Source: Emergomyces orientalis | Lineage: Eukaryota > Ascomycota > Eurotiomycetes > Onygenales > Ajellomycetaceae | Direction: 5' to 3' | Length of the DNA: 64,000 nucleotides | Assembly (NCBI GenBank): GCA_002110485.1 | Contig: MOWL01000025.1 | Coordinates: 310,001 to 374,000, forward strand | In this document: piece after piece, positions 1-11,592 of the stretch | Position numbering within the stretch: the stretch's first letter is position 1 | Layout of the letters: the number at the start of each line of letters is the position of its first letter | Notes under the pieces: model-generated | Databases searched by the model: none | Told to the model about the DNA's origin: nothing | Seen by the model: only the letters and a program-made list of their open reading frames with translations | Made by a program: the position numbers and the translations under genes

Positions 1-2586
1 CGCAAAATGTTTGATGTATGTAGGGACTGGGTTAGGTAGGGGACGGTGTGTAAGCGGGGGGATAACTGTAGTGCAGACCGGGTCTGGAACGGCAACCGAT
101 GCAGGGTGGTCTTTTTTACCTGCTTGCTTTCTTTCTTTCTTACTTGTTAAGCTTCGTGGGAGGAGGACCCAGGCGGCAGGGAACGCGCGACGAGGGCCAA
201 GAGGAGAGGGGATGGATACTGTACAAAGCTAGAAATGAGGGTTGAAACCGCCGAGGCGAGGATGAGTTTACCTTACATATGTAATAATTTGTATGTATGT
301 GGCCACCAGGCACCCGATGATATCTTTTTAATGTGTGTCCCCTTCAACTTTTACGACTTTTGTGTTCGTTTTGGAGAAGTGAGGAGTCTATCTAACTCTG
401 TCAACACTCAATTTGGTCTCAGCAATGGCGGAGGGAATCCATCAGACAATATACATATCGGGTATCCGGGGACGACAACCTGCCGACATCTACAACGTAA
501 GAACTTCGAAACGGCATTGAAGCGGAGAAAAACTTGAATAAGAGAGAGGAAATGGTAAATATAGGGAAAACAGAATCAAACAACCCCCGGCCTTCCCAAA
601 TCTTGGTTCATCACATTTTTTATTCACACCATATCTCCCCCCAAACTTATATCTCATCCTGCAGTAAAAACAAAGAGAAGTGAAATGCAGTTGCTCCATT
701 CTCCACGGCACGCACCCGGTAACGTTACCTGTTAATCACCACCCCCGGTCCCCGACAATTCGGCTTTGATAAAATCGGTTGTGGCTTTTTTTTCTCCTTC
801 GTCTTTTCTCCTTCTGTTTCTTCTCTTTCTTTTCTCCCTTTAGCTCCTTTTTGACAACAAAGACAAGATTCACTGTTTGATCCTCGACGATAGAGGCGCA
901 TTCAGAATATGTACGAGGTGCACACCGCTACCGAAGTTGATGCTCTCAAAGAGCGGGAAGGGTATGTGCATTTCCATCCCACAATCATTCTCATCTTCGG
1001 TGTGGATGCCTGATGGACTGTTCAGAGTTCATGTATTACCACATTCCCACAGGAATGCTCATTCGCCCAGTTAATTGCTGGCTAGTGATGGCTAGTACAG
1101 CAGTCATTGAAGTTATCTTCGAAGGTATTTAAAATTCATATAGGCGGAGATCTTGTGTGGAGGGAGCTTTTTTGTTTACCCCCTCATTTGTATATACAGC
1201 CAGCACTTGTCTTACTCTCGAAGACTCCAGGTCCGCTGTAATCAACTCTGTATATCATCTATTTACACGCCCTATACTATTTGATCCTTACCGATTAAGT
1301 AAGTCATTTGGAAGCAGGAAGCAATGTTCGACGGACGAATTCGCACATTGATCTGGAAAACGAAAGAGTCCAAGATCTGTCAACCTATATTTATTGGAAT
1401 CACAACGCCTATATCCAGCTGAAGCCCGTAGTGGTTATCGTGCTCGCGAAAATTTGGCCCACGATGGAATATATCAGGCCATTACTCCGTACAGTATCTC
1501 GAAATGTTAGTTAATCAGCCACAATTGTCGTTGATTCCCAGACGTACACGCAATCACAATGCATGGGGCTGTATGTTTAACAAACGACGGTCAAGGATAT
1601 AACATCACAATCCCTACCAGACAAAATTGTGACTCCGTTACTGGTGATTCGACTGGCCGTTTACAAGGTGAAACGCTCCCACCGAGCAACCCGCTGCAGA
1701 TACCAAGCAGCCCCTACATACACTTTTGGAGCCATATTCACCCTGTGGCTGACTGGTTGGTGATTTAGCTTTCCAGGATTAAACTGGGTCCTTTTCTGTC
1801 CACAGCAGACGAATCGGAAAGGTGGAAGGAAAATAAACGGGGAAATGTGCATTTCCCCCCGATTAAGCCCAAAAGTTAGCCAGGTTATAAAAAAAGGGAA
1901 AAAGGGATATAATACTCGGGTAAGCAGGCAGCTTTTATCATTGGCGAGGAGACCGCCATAGATTCAAAATATCAACGAAGCAATGGAAGGCAAATAAAAA
2001 AACTGAAAGCCTGCCCAGGGATCTAATAACCGCCTAATAATTAACTGCGGTAACTAGCACAGCTAAGCAGAGGATCAGCACTTGAGCTCGATTTTATACT
2101 ACCATCATAGTTTTCTATTCTGATACTAACGAATTACATATCATTCCGGTTTCACATACAGGAACAGAAGCAACATGAATGGTTGAATACTGAATAATTA
2201 AGTGGATTGTTAATTCCTCCTCTTTTTCTTCTTCGCCCTCCATTTATGATCCGATTTTCTATTTCCGATTTCCTGACTGGCCCATTGTGCGCCTTTGCCC
2301 AACAGCAGGCTCCATACAATGACCTCATCGCCCGAAGTTTTCAGACTTCCATTATCCACCCATGGGATTCAAATGTTTTCTGAATTTCTTATTAACGCTT
2401 CATAATTATTGTTTCTTCTTTTAATTTTAATTACTATTTTCTACTAACTAGCTGCTCGTGGGATTGATGCCTGCTGCGTACCTATTTTCTTGTTATCATT
2501 GTGCCAATTCTTTTTAAATACCCTCAATACCAAATCCGATCCTTGGAATATCCTCTTCGTCCTTATCTTTTTTGCTCACGACAATC
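1..2586. other. intergenic, no gene recognised
   Basis: About 2.6 kb with frequent stops in all frames. Only short open frames without codon structure or recognisable motifs are present. Pyrimidine-rich tracts lie around 785-850, and AT-rich DNA around 2030-2480 leads into the PhzF-like gene. I see no RNA gene here. Confidence 0.6.
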
Positions 2587-3939
2587 ATGGCGGCGGGACC
2601 GCATACTTTTGGTAAGTAACTGTTCAACACGCCCCATAACATAACTATGTTCAGATCCATGATGAAAGGGGTGAGAAATATGTCTACGTTAGAGAACATG
2701 TAGCTAACTACCATTGGCAGTTGTTGCGGATGTCTTCACTTCAGAAAGGTAAATCCTCACCAACTTTTCCCAGGCTGGTGGTATTCGGGAATTTCAGCAT
2801 TTCTCTCCCTCTTGTATATTCCCAGGAGCTCTTAGTCAAAGCAGCCTTCATTCATCCGCGGAAACTATCCTCACCTGTGAATTTATTTCCCCACATAAAT
2901 GTCGCCCACCCAACAATACTGCGTATGCTTCCTGGCTAATATATCGCCTCCCAACTACAGATATCTCGGAAACCAGCTAGCGATTGTAAGCGTACGAAAT
3001 CATGCCCTTTCACAGGCTCGAAAGCAGCGCATTGCTTTGGAATTTGGCTATGTGAATACCGTCTTCCTCCACGACGCCCCGGAGCCCCACCTACCCCGGA
3101 AACTAGAGATATTCAGCGTAACAGAAGAACGAAGCTTTTCCGGTCAGGCCGTTCTCGGGACAGCCCACTACATCTTTCAGAAACTTGAGGGTGAGGACTC
3201 CATCTCCGTCAGAGACTGGTCCAACCCAACAACAGCAGAAATCCAACAGAAACAGCAAAACCAAAAGGCAATCAGCCGCTGTACCCTCGAGACAAAAGGC
3301 GGTCTCGTTCAATCCCACTACGATCCCGCTCGTCAGGTCGCCGCCATCGAAATCCCACATAATGTACACATCCACGCCCGCGAAACTACAAAGGACGAGG
3401 TCATCGCCGTCCAACGCCAGCTGCTCCCACACCCGGAAGAAACCGCTAAGATGAAAGGCTCCTACCCCATCTTCTCCATTGCCCCGGGCATGACCTTCAC
3501 GCTCGTCGATTTTACCTCGTGCCCCTCTCTCCTCTCACGACTGGAACCCGGCTTCGCACCTGAGCCTGACCTAGATGCCGGCTGGGCAGTGCGCACAGGC
3601 GAAGACGCCCCTTCACCCTTCTGTGGTTGCGTGTATTTCCTCCAGCTGCAGACGGATTTCACAGAGGAGCCGTATATCACGCGGCTACGTGTGCGGGTGA
3701 TCGCAGCGGGGTTGGAGGAGGCGGCGTCAGCGAGCGGTTGCTCTGCCCTGGCGGCGTATCTGGCGCTACAAAAAGGGGGGGGGAATTCGAGACATGCGTA
3801 CGCGATTGAGCAAGGAGTGGATATTGGGAGGGCGAGCCAGTTGTGTGTTGAGGTGAGGTTGAATGAGACTGGGACTGGAGTGTCGAGGGTGACGCTTTCA
3901 GCTAAGGCGACATTTGTGATGGAGGGGAAGCTATTGTGA
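2587..3939 (+). CDS. PhzF-family (phenazine biosynthesis-like) protein, probably catalytically altered
   Basis: Three exons are read: 2587-2611, 2721-2748 and 2961-3939. The introns are 2612-2720 (GTAAGT..CAG, with GCTAAC near 2703) and 2749-2960 (GTAAAT..CAG). Phases close to 343 residues, a normal PhzF length. The start is chosen because splicing yields the family N-terminus (ADVFTSERYLGNQLAIV, residues 11-27), equivalent to the usual DAF-x-GNP-AV motif. The second conserved block (EIFSVTEE..SGQAVLGTA) lies near residues 67-84. The family holds isomerases/epimerases with a catalytic Glu-His-Asp set. Here the aligned positions read Asn50, Gln80 and Glu-Glu-Ala near 270, so the usual chemistry looks lost. 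The role is unknown, probably cytosolic. Family membership is firm; activity is doubtful. Confidence 0.85.
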
Positions 3940-6900
3940 GACTTTGATTTCGGGGTATATTTTCTACTATCAATTCTTATACAATTACATCAAGTCTACT
4001 TGTATTTTCCTACACCCCATCGCCTCTTTTCAGTTTTACATTTTACCTTTTGCATATACTTGCATAATTACATATACTTCCTTTTTGTTTAACTTTTTTT
4101 TCAACATTTTTTATGTGGAATCGAGAAATGAAGCTACGAACGAGAACCAAAGAAATAAACACAGACAAGATGGAACTCCACGCATTTCTAAGCCTTCACG
4201 TTTGACAAAACTCCCTCCTGCGCGAGAGAAATCCATGTGGTTTTTCCGACAAATCCATTTCCAACTATTTTCAACATTCAATCTCAAACGTACCGTACCT
4301 TTAACAACTTACACATATGCAGCTGAATAGCAGGAGATGATGCGCACATTCGCACATTATCCTGACCCCTTCTCACCTCCTTTCCCCGTTTTACCTATCT
4401 ATCCCCCCTATCTATCTCCCCCATATACATCGTGAAACAGCTAAAAGTATCAACTACAACAAAATTATACAATCTCTTCCTCTTCATACATTCAACTTCC
4501 TATCTAAGACAATGGGCCATGTGTATGTGCTGTACATGTACATGCACTGTGCGTAGCTACATACCCTAGGTATATAGTGCTCACATCTACTCCAGCCACT
4601 CATGTAACCTCTGTGTAATGGCAATAGCAGAATAAATTACCATTAGAGATTTAACTTTGGAGTCGCGCGCACACGCGCTACTTTGCATAACGTACATGTA
4701 TGTACAGTACATACATAACATTTCTGAACAAGTACAGGAAGGATGTTGTATGTATACATTTTATAAATGTAAGCACAGTACAAAACAAGCAGAAGGACAG
4801 CTAACTACAAACGAGTTATCGATTCTTAGATACTTAACCGTATACCGTATATACATATGTTTTAGTCCGTGTGGTAGGTATGCGCGGGAACTACCTGCAT
4901 CCTAGCCGTACACCTTTTCTATACCACCCTCCCACCATAGACCAAATGCCTGCTGTGCGAGTAAAATACAAGGTAAAACAATCCACATCCACCCCGTGAA
5001 GGGATTAGACCAACTGACCAAAGTGCCGGGTTGGTAACAACATGCGCGTGAAGGGCAGGGAGACGAGGAATGGAAATTCCTGTAAACGCCGTGGATAGCA
5101 AACTTTGGGGGAACAGGTGGAGGGCTCCGTTCGATGTTTCATGGGCGCAAGAGGGTTCTCCAAACATTATCAATCGACGCCCGAATTGTCTATATGCGAA
5201 TATTGTATTTGAGATATAAACTATAACAGGGAAATACGCCATATGGTGTTTTACTGGGACGTGGCTTCCGCCGTACTTTCCAGCCACGCCATGTCGTTGC
5301 GGGACGGCCAGAATGTTCAAGAAGCTCCGGAGCGCAAGATTTCTCATGGACACGAAGCCATGATTAAGAAACGGAACAGAAAATCTAAGGAAAGTGAACC
5401 AATTGCGGCTCCTGGAGTATCATCTGCTGGGCTGAAGCTGGAAAGCGCTCGAGATCATATTTTCCTTTCCACCCAATTTCTAGAGTAGAGATTTGTTCAT
5501 GACTACTCAGACAAAGGGAGTTGAACAAGAGGAATTATCTTCGGTCGCTTGCTAACAGCGGTTCGTTAACAACTTATCACTCCTTCCTTGCTTTTGGATG
5601 TTTTAAATGTCGAAACGGCTTAACCTCTGTTCTTTCTATACAGAAATTACCCAAGTACTAAGTATATACAACTCACAAAGCAAGGGGCCTTAATACCAAC
5701 ATTATGTAGTTTCAATTTCTGCCCATTTAAGCGCCCATGCCGGCGAGTTGCATGAAACTTTTCGTCTCATAGGCCCGGCTCAGTCCCTTGTTTTTGACGG
5801 TAAATGGAAAAGCACATGTGTTTGCATTTTCATGTCAGCTCATGAGGGATATATTTCAGAAAGACAGACAGGTTCTTGAAAAAGCCTCACTGAAAAGAAT
5901 AGTAAGTTCGCAAAGTATGTTGAAGACGCATTGTAGTCCTCAACATAAAGGCAGTGCTCGAGGACATGAAAGAATTGATCTGTTTCGGCAGAGTTTGACA
6001 GGATTCCTCCGTAGCTGATATTATTGAGTCAGCTGGTACGGTACTGCTAAAGATTATGACTGTCAAATTATATCCCAGTCCAGAGTATGGCCAAAATGAC
6101 ATTGAACCAAGAGAATCTCATGAAAGCAGCTCCTTAGCTACGGTCTCGGATAAGCCCGTTTAACAAACCTGTCGACTATGCCTGTCTGTTTCTAAAAGAT
6201 GACAGCTTTTGATCCCGCTGTGTCCTATGCGTTTGGAAAATATTCTCCGTGGAAGGACCAGAGACAAAAAATATAAAAAACATCGATAGGAATAGAAAAG
6301 AGGCAACTCGATACTCGATCCCTAACAAAGTACTAAGTCGAACGGATCCTTGAATCCGGGCACAACTGCCAAATCATCCACGGCATTGCGAAGTAAGCTG
6401 TACGGACTAGGCAAATCCGGGGGGGAAGCGGTATCAGTGAGCCCGATACGGAAATGATGAGCTGCTTCAAGACTCCGCTGGAATACCAAAAGAAGAATTT
6501 TATGTTAAAAGCCCGTATAGTCGATCAGAACATGTTGGAATATGGCAACTCCTGGATTGGTATGACGGATGTTTTCAGTGGGCATTCAGATGGTTTGTCG
6601 CCGATGGTAGTAGGGTTGACGAGGCAGATTCAGGAGCTGCGACGTGGAACGCATGCAATATAGAGTGAATTCGGTGAGAAAATTAGAGCAAGAAGCACAG
6701 CGGCAAGGATTACCAGCAGGCATTAATACAGAGAGTAGTTATCCCAAGCCCCAAGCCATGGCTGTTTGAAGGAGCCTGACTCCAGACTGAGGTGCGGCGG
6801 TCTGTGTTGGAGCATGCCAGCCTGAGCCGCCCACGCTAACTAACTAAACCACATCTGCCACATCTCCTGACATCAAACTTCTTCTCCTTCAACCTCACCT

Positions 6901-7614
6901 TCTTCAACAGCCATCCCAGAGACTACATTCTCAACACCCGAAACAGTGAGATTTCACTAATCACCAGTTCAATCCCGGCCTAGTGGATGTGCCTGCATTT
7001 CCCAAAATGGAATTGCCGCTCCTCTCAACTGAAAGATGGCGTCCCTTTACTACTGTCCCCCAGTCGGTCCTGCGACAACTCGGATGTCACTGTAGTTTCA
7101 CTCTAGCACTCCCGCTTCATGCGTTCGGTATGGGTTCTCCATATCGATCCTTCATGTAACCGCCTTGGCAGTTCTTATACAGCTATACATTTCCCAATTT
7201 TCCTGTTCTGCATGTCTTTGGCTTTTTGATCTCAATTCCTCTTATTCTTTTTCTTTTTTGTTTGCCATTCTCCTTCCCTCCATATTCTTGGTGCTTCAAT
7301 TGTCCATATGGTCGTTTTGAGGGATTGCACTCTTTTCTCACCCCCCGGTCTCCCTCGATAAAGAAGAACACCACCATTCATTTTTGAAAGAATTTCACGT
7401 TGATCGTGGAATCTTCATATATTTTTGACTTTTATTTACCTTCTTTATTTTTGAGGCAGCGCGCAAGTTTTACTTATATTTTGTGGCACGATATATTTCA
7501 CGAATTGTCTTTACCTTCTTTCCTCAATTTGAGAGTCGAGGATATAATTCGAGAGCTATCTGAATTCAGAAAATTCACATTGCTGCTATACTCTGACGAT
7601 CAGTGTTTGACAGC
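3940..7614. other. intergenic, 3.7 kb, no supported gene
   Basis: The stretch is AT-rich after 3940, with palindromic TGTACATGTA-like runs near 4530-4550 and 4690-4715. Several open frames of 60-145 codons occur, for example minus strand 4919-5347. They lack family motifs, splice continuity or consistent codon use, so none is called. The pyrimidine-rich 6850-7600 part is a plausible promoter and 5' leader for the next gene. Confidence 0.5.
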
Positions 7615-9224
7615 ATGCAGTACAAAAGGCTTTTGCTTGCTCTGGTTCTCTCGTCGGGATTTCTCGATGTAGTCGTTGGTGGGGATCTCCGGGCGCGTCA
7701 GAATGGTGGCCAAGCTGCAGTAGCCGCTCAGGGCGGTAGGGCCGGGCAAGGTGGGGAAGGTCAGCGCCAGGCAGGGCAAGATGATCAGGCCGGTCAAGGT
7801 GGCCAGGCCAGGCAAGGTCAGGAAGGTCAGCGCCAGGCTGGTCAAGGTGGTCAGGGTGGCCAGGGCCAGGAAGGTCAGCGCCAGGCCGGTCAAGGTGGAC
7901 AAGGTGGACAGGGTGGCCAGGGCCAGCAAGGTCAGGGTCAGGGCCAAGGCCAGAATGGTGGACAAGGTGGACAAGGTGGACAAGGTGGCCAGGGTGGCCA
8001 GGGCCAGGAAGGTCAGGGTCAGGGCCAAGGCCAGAATGGTGGACAAGGTGGACAAGGTGGCCAGGGTGGCCAGGGCCAGGAAGGTCAGGGTCAGGGCCAA
8101 GGTCAGAATGGTGGAAATAACGGCGGAAACAACGGCGGGAACAACGGCGGGAACAACGGCGGGAATAACAATGAGCTTCTACTAGACCCCGGCAATGTCC
8201 AGGATGCCAGCAAAAATGACGGAACCGCCCAAGCAGAGGAAGGACAAGCTGCTTCTCTCACGTGAGCCTCCAACCCCCTTACATCGCTATACAGACACAT
8301 GCTAATGATTCTCCAAAAGCGACGACGCCAACTTTATCAATTTCTGTACTGGGAAGACATTGACTAACGGTCTCCAGCAGGATGGCGGCTCTTGCAACGG
8401 TATTGGTAAGTTTGTTCTCCGTTACCTAATACTTGATTTGCCTGAAGCGCTAGTACCTAATCAAAGCTGGATATAGTTATGGGCGATATCCCTTCCCGTA
8501 ACAACATGATTTCCTGTATTATTTTGAACCCGTCGCCCGGTGAGGACCTCGAGGAAAACCAGAGTTTCAATGTTGACATTCAAGTTGATAACCTCGTGGC
8601 TGGCTCATTCACCAACCCTGACATCACTTACTACTCGGCTCCTCAGCAACTCGTTGGTGGAAAGGTCGAAGGCCACAGTCACGTCACTATCCAGAGCCTC
8701 GGAAATAATATAAACACGCAGAGCCCCCCTGACCCCGACAATTTTGTCTTCTTCAAGGGGATCAATGATCCCGGTAATGGGCAAGGTGGACTTCGAGCTG
8801 AAGTTGATGGCGGCCTCCCAGCTGGTGTTTACCGTCTCTGTACCATTAATTCAGCCAGTAACCATCAGCCCGTCGTCATGCCTGTGAGTTCCCTTGGCAA
8901 TATCACCTATTTACAGAAGAGACGAGAACTGACTTTTCCCCCCAGGTTGCTCAACGCGGTGCCCAAGATGATTGTATCCGTTTCACTGTTGGTCAGGGCA
9001 ACAATAACAACAACAATAACAACGGCCAGAACAACGGCCAGAACAACGGCCAGAACAACCAAGGTCAAGGCGGCCAGAATGGTGGTGGCCAGAATGGTGG
9101 TGGCCAGAATGGTGGTGGCAATGGCGGGGGCAATGGCAATGGAGGAGCTGGGCGCCGAAACCGATACCGCTTTGGTCGCGCTAGGGAACGTGGGCCTTTC
9201 AGCAGGAGACCATTCATTGCTTGA
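7615..9224 (+). CDS. secreted Gly/Gln-rich protein with a conserved fungal extracellular domain
   Basis: Four exons are read: 7615-8261, 8320-8405, 8477-8883 and 8946-9224. Introns of 58, 71 and 62 nt have GTGAGC, GTAAGT and GTGAGT donors; the total is 472 residues. Residues 1 to about 20 form a signal peptide (MQYKRLLLALVLSSGFL). Residues 30-180 are almost pure Gly/Gln repeats, followed by GGNN repeats. From about residue 215 comes a domain starting DDANFINFCTGKTLTNGLQ and containing GHSHV, FFKG and AGVYR motifs. It is seen in secreted fungal proteins often mislabelled 'ribosomal protein S17'. The tail is Asn/Gly repeats ending in a basic RRNRYRFGRARERG stretch. The start ATG is the first one in frame with the signal peptide. 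Function is unknown; a cell-wall or matrix role is inferred from secretion and repeats. Confidence 0.85.
7740..8165 (+). repeat. GGTCAG/GGCCAG-type minisatellite and GGNN repeats inside exon 1
   Basis: Imperfect units built from GGNCAG hexamers encode Gly-Gln pairs. A longer period (a unit carrying GQGQGQNGG) occurs three times, near 7930, 8020 and 8095. It is followed by five AACAACGGCGGG-like units at about 8115-8165. The composition keeps several other frames open on both strands, producing false open frames. Confidence 0.9.
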
Positions 9225-10302
9225 ACGGGTGCATCTCAAGATTTAGCAACCCGGTTACGTTCCAACAATGGGAGCTAGGTATCCCTTATTCCGGTCCCCA
9301 GCGCCCTGCCCCCTGTCGAGTCTCTAGTATAACAGGGAACAGTTATCTCGCCGGTTTTGCTGTGCTTCCCTATGCAAGATACGGTTTCCTAACCCCTCAA
9401 TGTTTTTCATATATTGTGGCATTTCCCGCCGCAGCGCTTTTTATTATACTTTGTATCTATCAATGGTGCTTTCTTTTTGTACTCATGCTTCGTCTTATTT
9501 TGTTTGACTTGTCTTTTCCATAAGGCCTATGTATAAAAAGGTAATGAGTCACCCATTTCTCTCTTTGGCTCGTGGATGTTTAGTGATGTTTGGATGTGCC
9601 GTGGGGTTTCTCTGTGGATAAATTGTGTCTAATTGGATTTTTTGCGATGCGATACGTTGCCAGAGAACCAGTACTCTGCCTTACTATTAGATCTGGGACA
9701 TAGTTGGCTTTGATATATGATATGCACATAAAATCTATCCCATACAATCGCAGTCTCACCTTGCAACCTTGGCCGTAAATATCAAATTCAGGACATCCAC
9801 TGCTCCGCGGAAGTAGATCTTAGTCATCTCTGATAGTAAAGACATGACAATGACAACTTTGCAGTAAATTACCAAAGGGTAGCAGGTTAGATTGTGTCGC
9901 AACCTTTGATCTGATACACTAGGTGTCTGGGAGCAGTTTCTGCTAATGCCAAAGAAGATAAGCTGTCTGAGAATGAGAGCATCACGTGACGCCTCAAGCC
10001 CTTATCGATAAAAGTTTTTGGAATCTCAAGATGAGCTATCTGTACTGCGAACTTTCCAACCTTTTACTCACCACCTACTTACGTTGCTAATCGTCTATTC
10101 AAACCCTGCTCACTGCCGAGCGAAGACGCGCATGTCTGAAAAGATCACTTCATCACTTTACCTTCAATTGCCCCTGGAACAACGCTTCAAGTTAACGACG
10201 AGCCATATTTTTAAATCCCTCTAACTCCGTAACCCCTGGCTGCTCCCCCGCAACCCTAATCGAGCCCAGCAACATCGTCAAGTAATACCTAAATCATACA
10301 GA
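9225..10302. other. intergenic; contains a TCACGTGA element upstream of RRP40
   Basis: No coding pattern is visible. An ATCACGTGAC palindrome lies at 9981-9990, about 310 bases before the RRP40 start, and similar elements occur upstream of other housekeeping genes in this window. Confidence 0.5.
9981..9990. promoter_or_regulatory. TCACGTGA-type palindrome (bHLH/Cbf1-like site)
   Basis: The sequence is ATCACGTGAC, upstream of RRP40. CACGTG cores are bound by bHLH factors such as Cbf1. Recurrence in other promoters here (21023, 25567, 42311) supports it, but binding is inferred. Confidence 0.4.
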
Positions 10303-11145
10303 ATGACATCTTCATCACCCCTACTCGTCCTTCCCGGCGATCCAATATCCTACCCGCTTCAGCAACCCAGCCAGCCCACTACCACTAAACTCTCCCCAGG
10401 CCTACGCCTCCTCGAAACGCCCGCCAACAAAAGCACCACTGCTCTAATAACCGCGACACAAGCAGGCGTCCTTACCGCCGATCCCAAACGCAACACCTTA
10501 ACCCTCCACACCTTCCCACAACGCCGCTACGTCCCCTCCCCCAACGACCTCTTAATCGCCCAAATCCACCACTCCAGCGTCGATTATTTCCACTGCACGA
10601 TAACCCCGCACACCCCGCATGCATTCCTGGGCCAACTAGCCTTCGAAGGTGCTACGCGCAAAACCCGCCCGCTCCTTAAACATGGCGACCTCGTCTATGC
10701 GCGTGTTTTATCTACCGGGGTCGGCAATACGGGTGGGGAGGTGGAGCTTACATGTGTGAACCCCGCGACGGGGAAGGCGGAGCCTGGTGGTCTGGGGCCG
10801 TTGGTGGGTGGGATGGTGTTTGATGTCTCAGCGGGATTTTCGGAGAGGTTAATGATGAGGGGCGGAAGTGAAGGGGGGAGTGGTATTGTGGTGTTGGAGG
10901 AATTGGGGAAGAAGTTGGAGAGTCAAGGTGGATTTGAGGTTGCGGTTGGGAAGAATGGGAGGGTTTGGGTAGATTGCTCGGCCGCGAGGAAGGGAAGTGG
11001 CGGCGATGCGGATGCGGCGAAGGCGCTTAAAACTACGGTCGCCGTGGGGAGATGTTTGAAAGAGACGGATGAGACGGGCCTGGGAGCTGCGGAGCAGCGG
11101 AAGTTAATTGGGAGGGTTTTGAGGGAGGTGGGATTGGGAAGTTAG
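10303..11145 (+). CDS. RRP40: exosome complex cap subunit Rrp40
   Basis: An intronless 280-residue gene. The N-terminal motif LLVLPGDPI matches the Rrp40/Csl4-type beginning. An S1-like region (residues ~75-150, Y-V-P-S-NDLLIAQI ... G-D-LVYARV) is followed by a KH-type region with a GKNGRVWVDC signature at about residues 218-227. Rrp40 is one of three S1/KH cap proteins on the nine-subunit RNA exosome core. It helps channel RNA to Rrp44 and Rrp6 during rRNA processing and RNA decay in nucleus and cytoplasm. The first half is unusually C-rich in codon third positions and the second half G-rich; no break results. The start is the only ATG fitting the family N-terminus. Confidence 0.9.
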   Translation: MTSSSPLLVLPGDPISYPLQQPSQPTTTKLSPGLRLLETPANKSTTALITATQAGVLTADPKRNTLTLHTFPQRRYVPSPNDLLIAQIHHSSVDYFHCTITPHTPHAFLGQLAFEGATRKTRPLLKHGDLVYARVLSTGVGNTGGEVELTCVNPATGKAEPGGLGPLVGGMVFDVSAGFSERLMMRGGSEGGSGIVVLEELGKKLESQGGFEVAVGKNGRVWVDCSAARKGSGGDADAAKALKTTVAVGRCLKETDETGLGAAEQRKLIGRVLREVGLGS

Positions 11146-11592
11146 TTGATAAAAAGTTTTATACTTTATATTTTATTGAAGGAGTCTCATATGCATCTTG
11201 ACGTCCTGTTTCTTTCTGGGTTAGGGTGTTTATATTGGAGTTGCTTTTTCGTGTAACATAATTCTTTTACATTAGGGTTTGAGCATTGGTCTAACACCAC
11301 TGACATGCTGTAGGAATTGGTATGAATCGTCATATAGTAGTTATTCATCGTGTCATAATCATAGTAACCGTAGCAGTTAATATTCACAACGCCAAAGTGT
11401 TGTATGGCAATATATCAGCTCCCTTTCGTTGGCATGGTAAATATACACATTCTTCGATAGACGGAATAGGAATTCACAACGGATTGCATATCAGCAATAT
11501 TATCTCGGCCTTAGCCCATACATCGTCACAGTTGCTTGCTCAGAAACGTAACCCAACCGTTGTTTTACCAATTCACGAGCTAAGAAACGGAG
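11146..11592. other. short spacer between convergent genes
   Basis: AT-rich 3' flank between RRP40 (plus) and the minus-strand PY-motif gene. It may contain the unresolved last exon and 3' UTR of the latter. No other feature is seen. Confidence 0.4.

Noticed and set aside
4919..5347. Minus-strand frame of ~142 codons (MRNLALRSFLNILAVPQRHG)
   Set aside because: No family motif, signal, partner exon or consistent codon bias. It may be chance in AT-balanced DNA; kept only as an unlikely candidate.
7600..8100. 166-codon Leu/Thr-rich minus-strand frame opposite the Gly/Gln repeats
   Set aside because: It mirrors the GGNCAG repeat composition. The plus strand has the signal peptide, introns and conserved domain.
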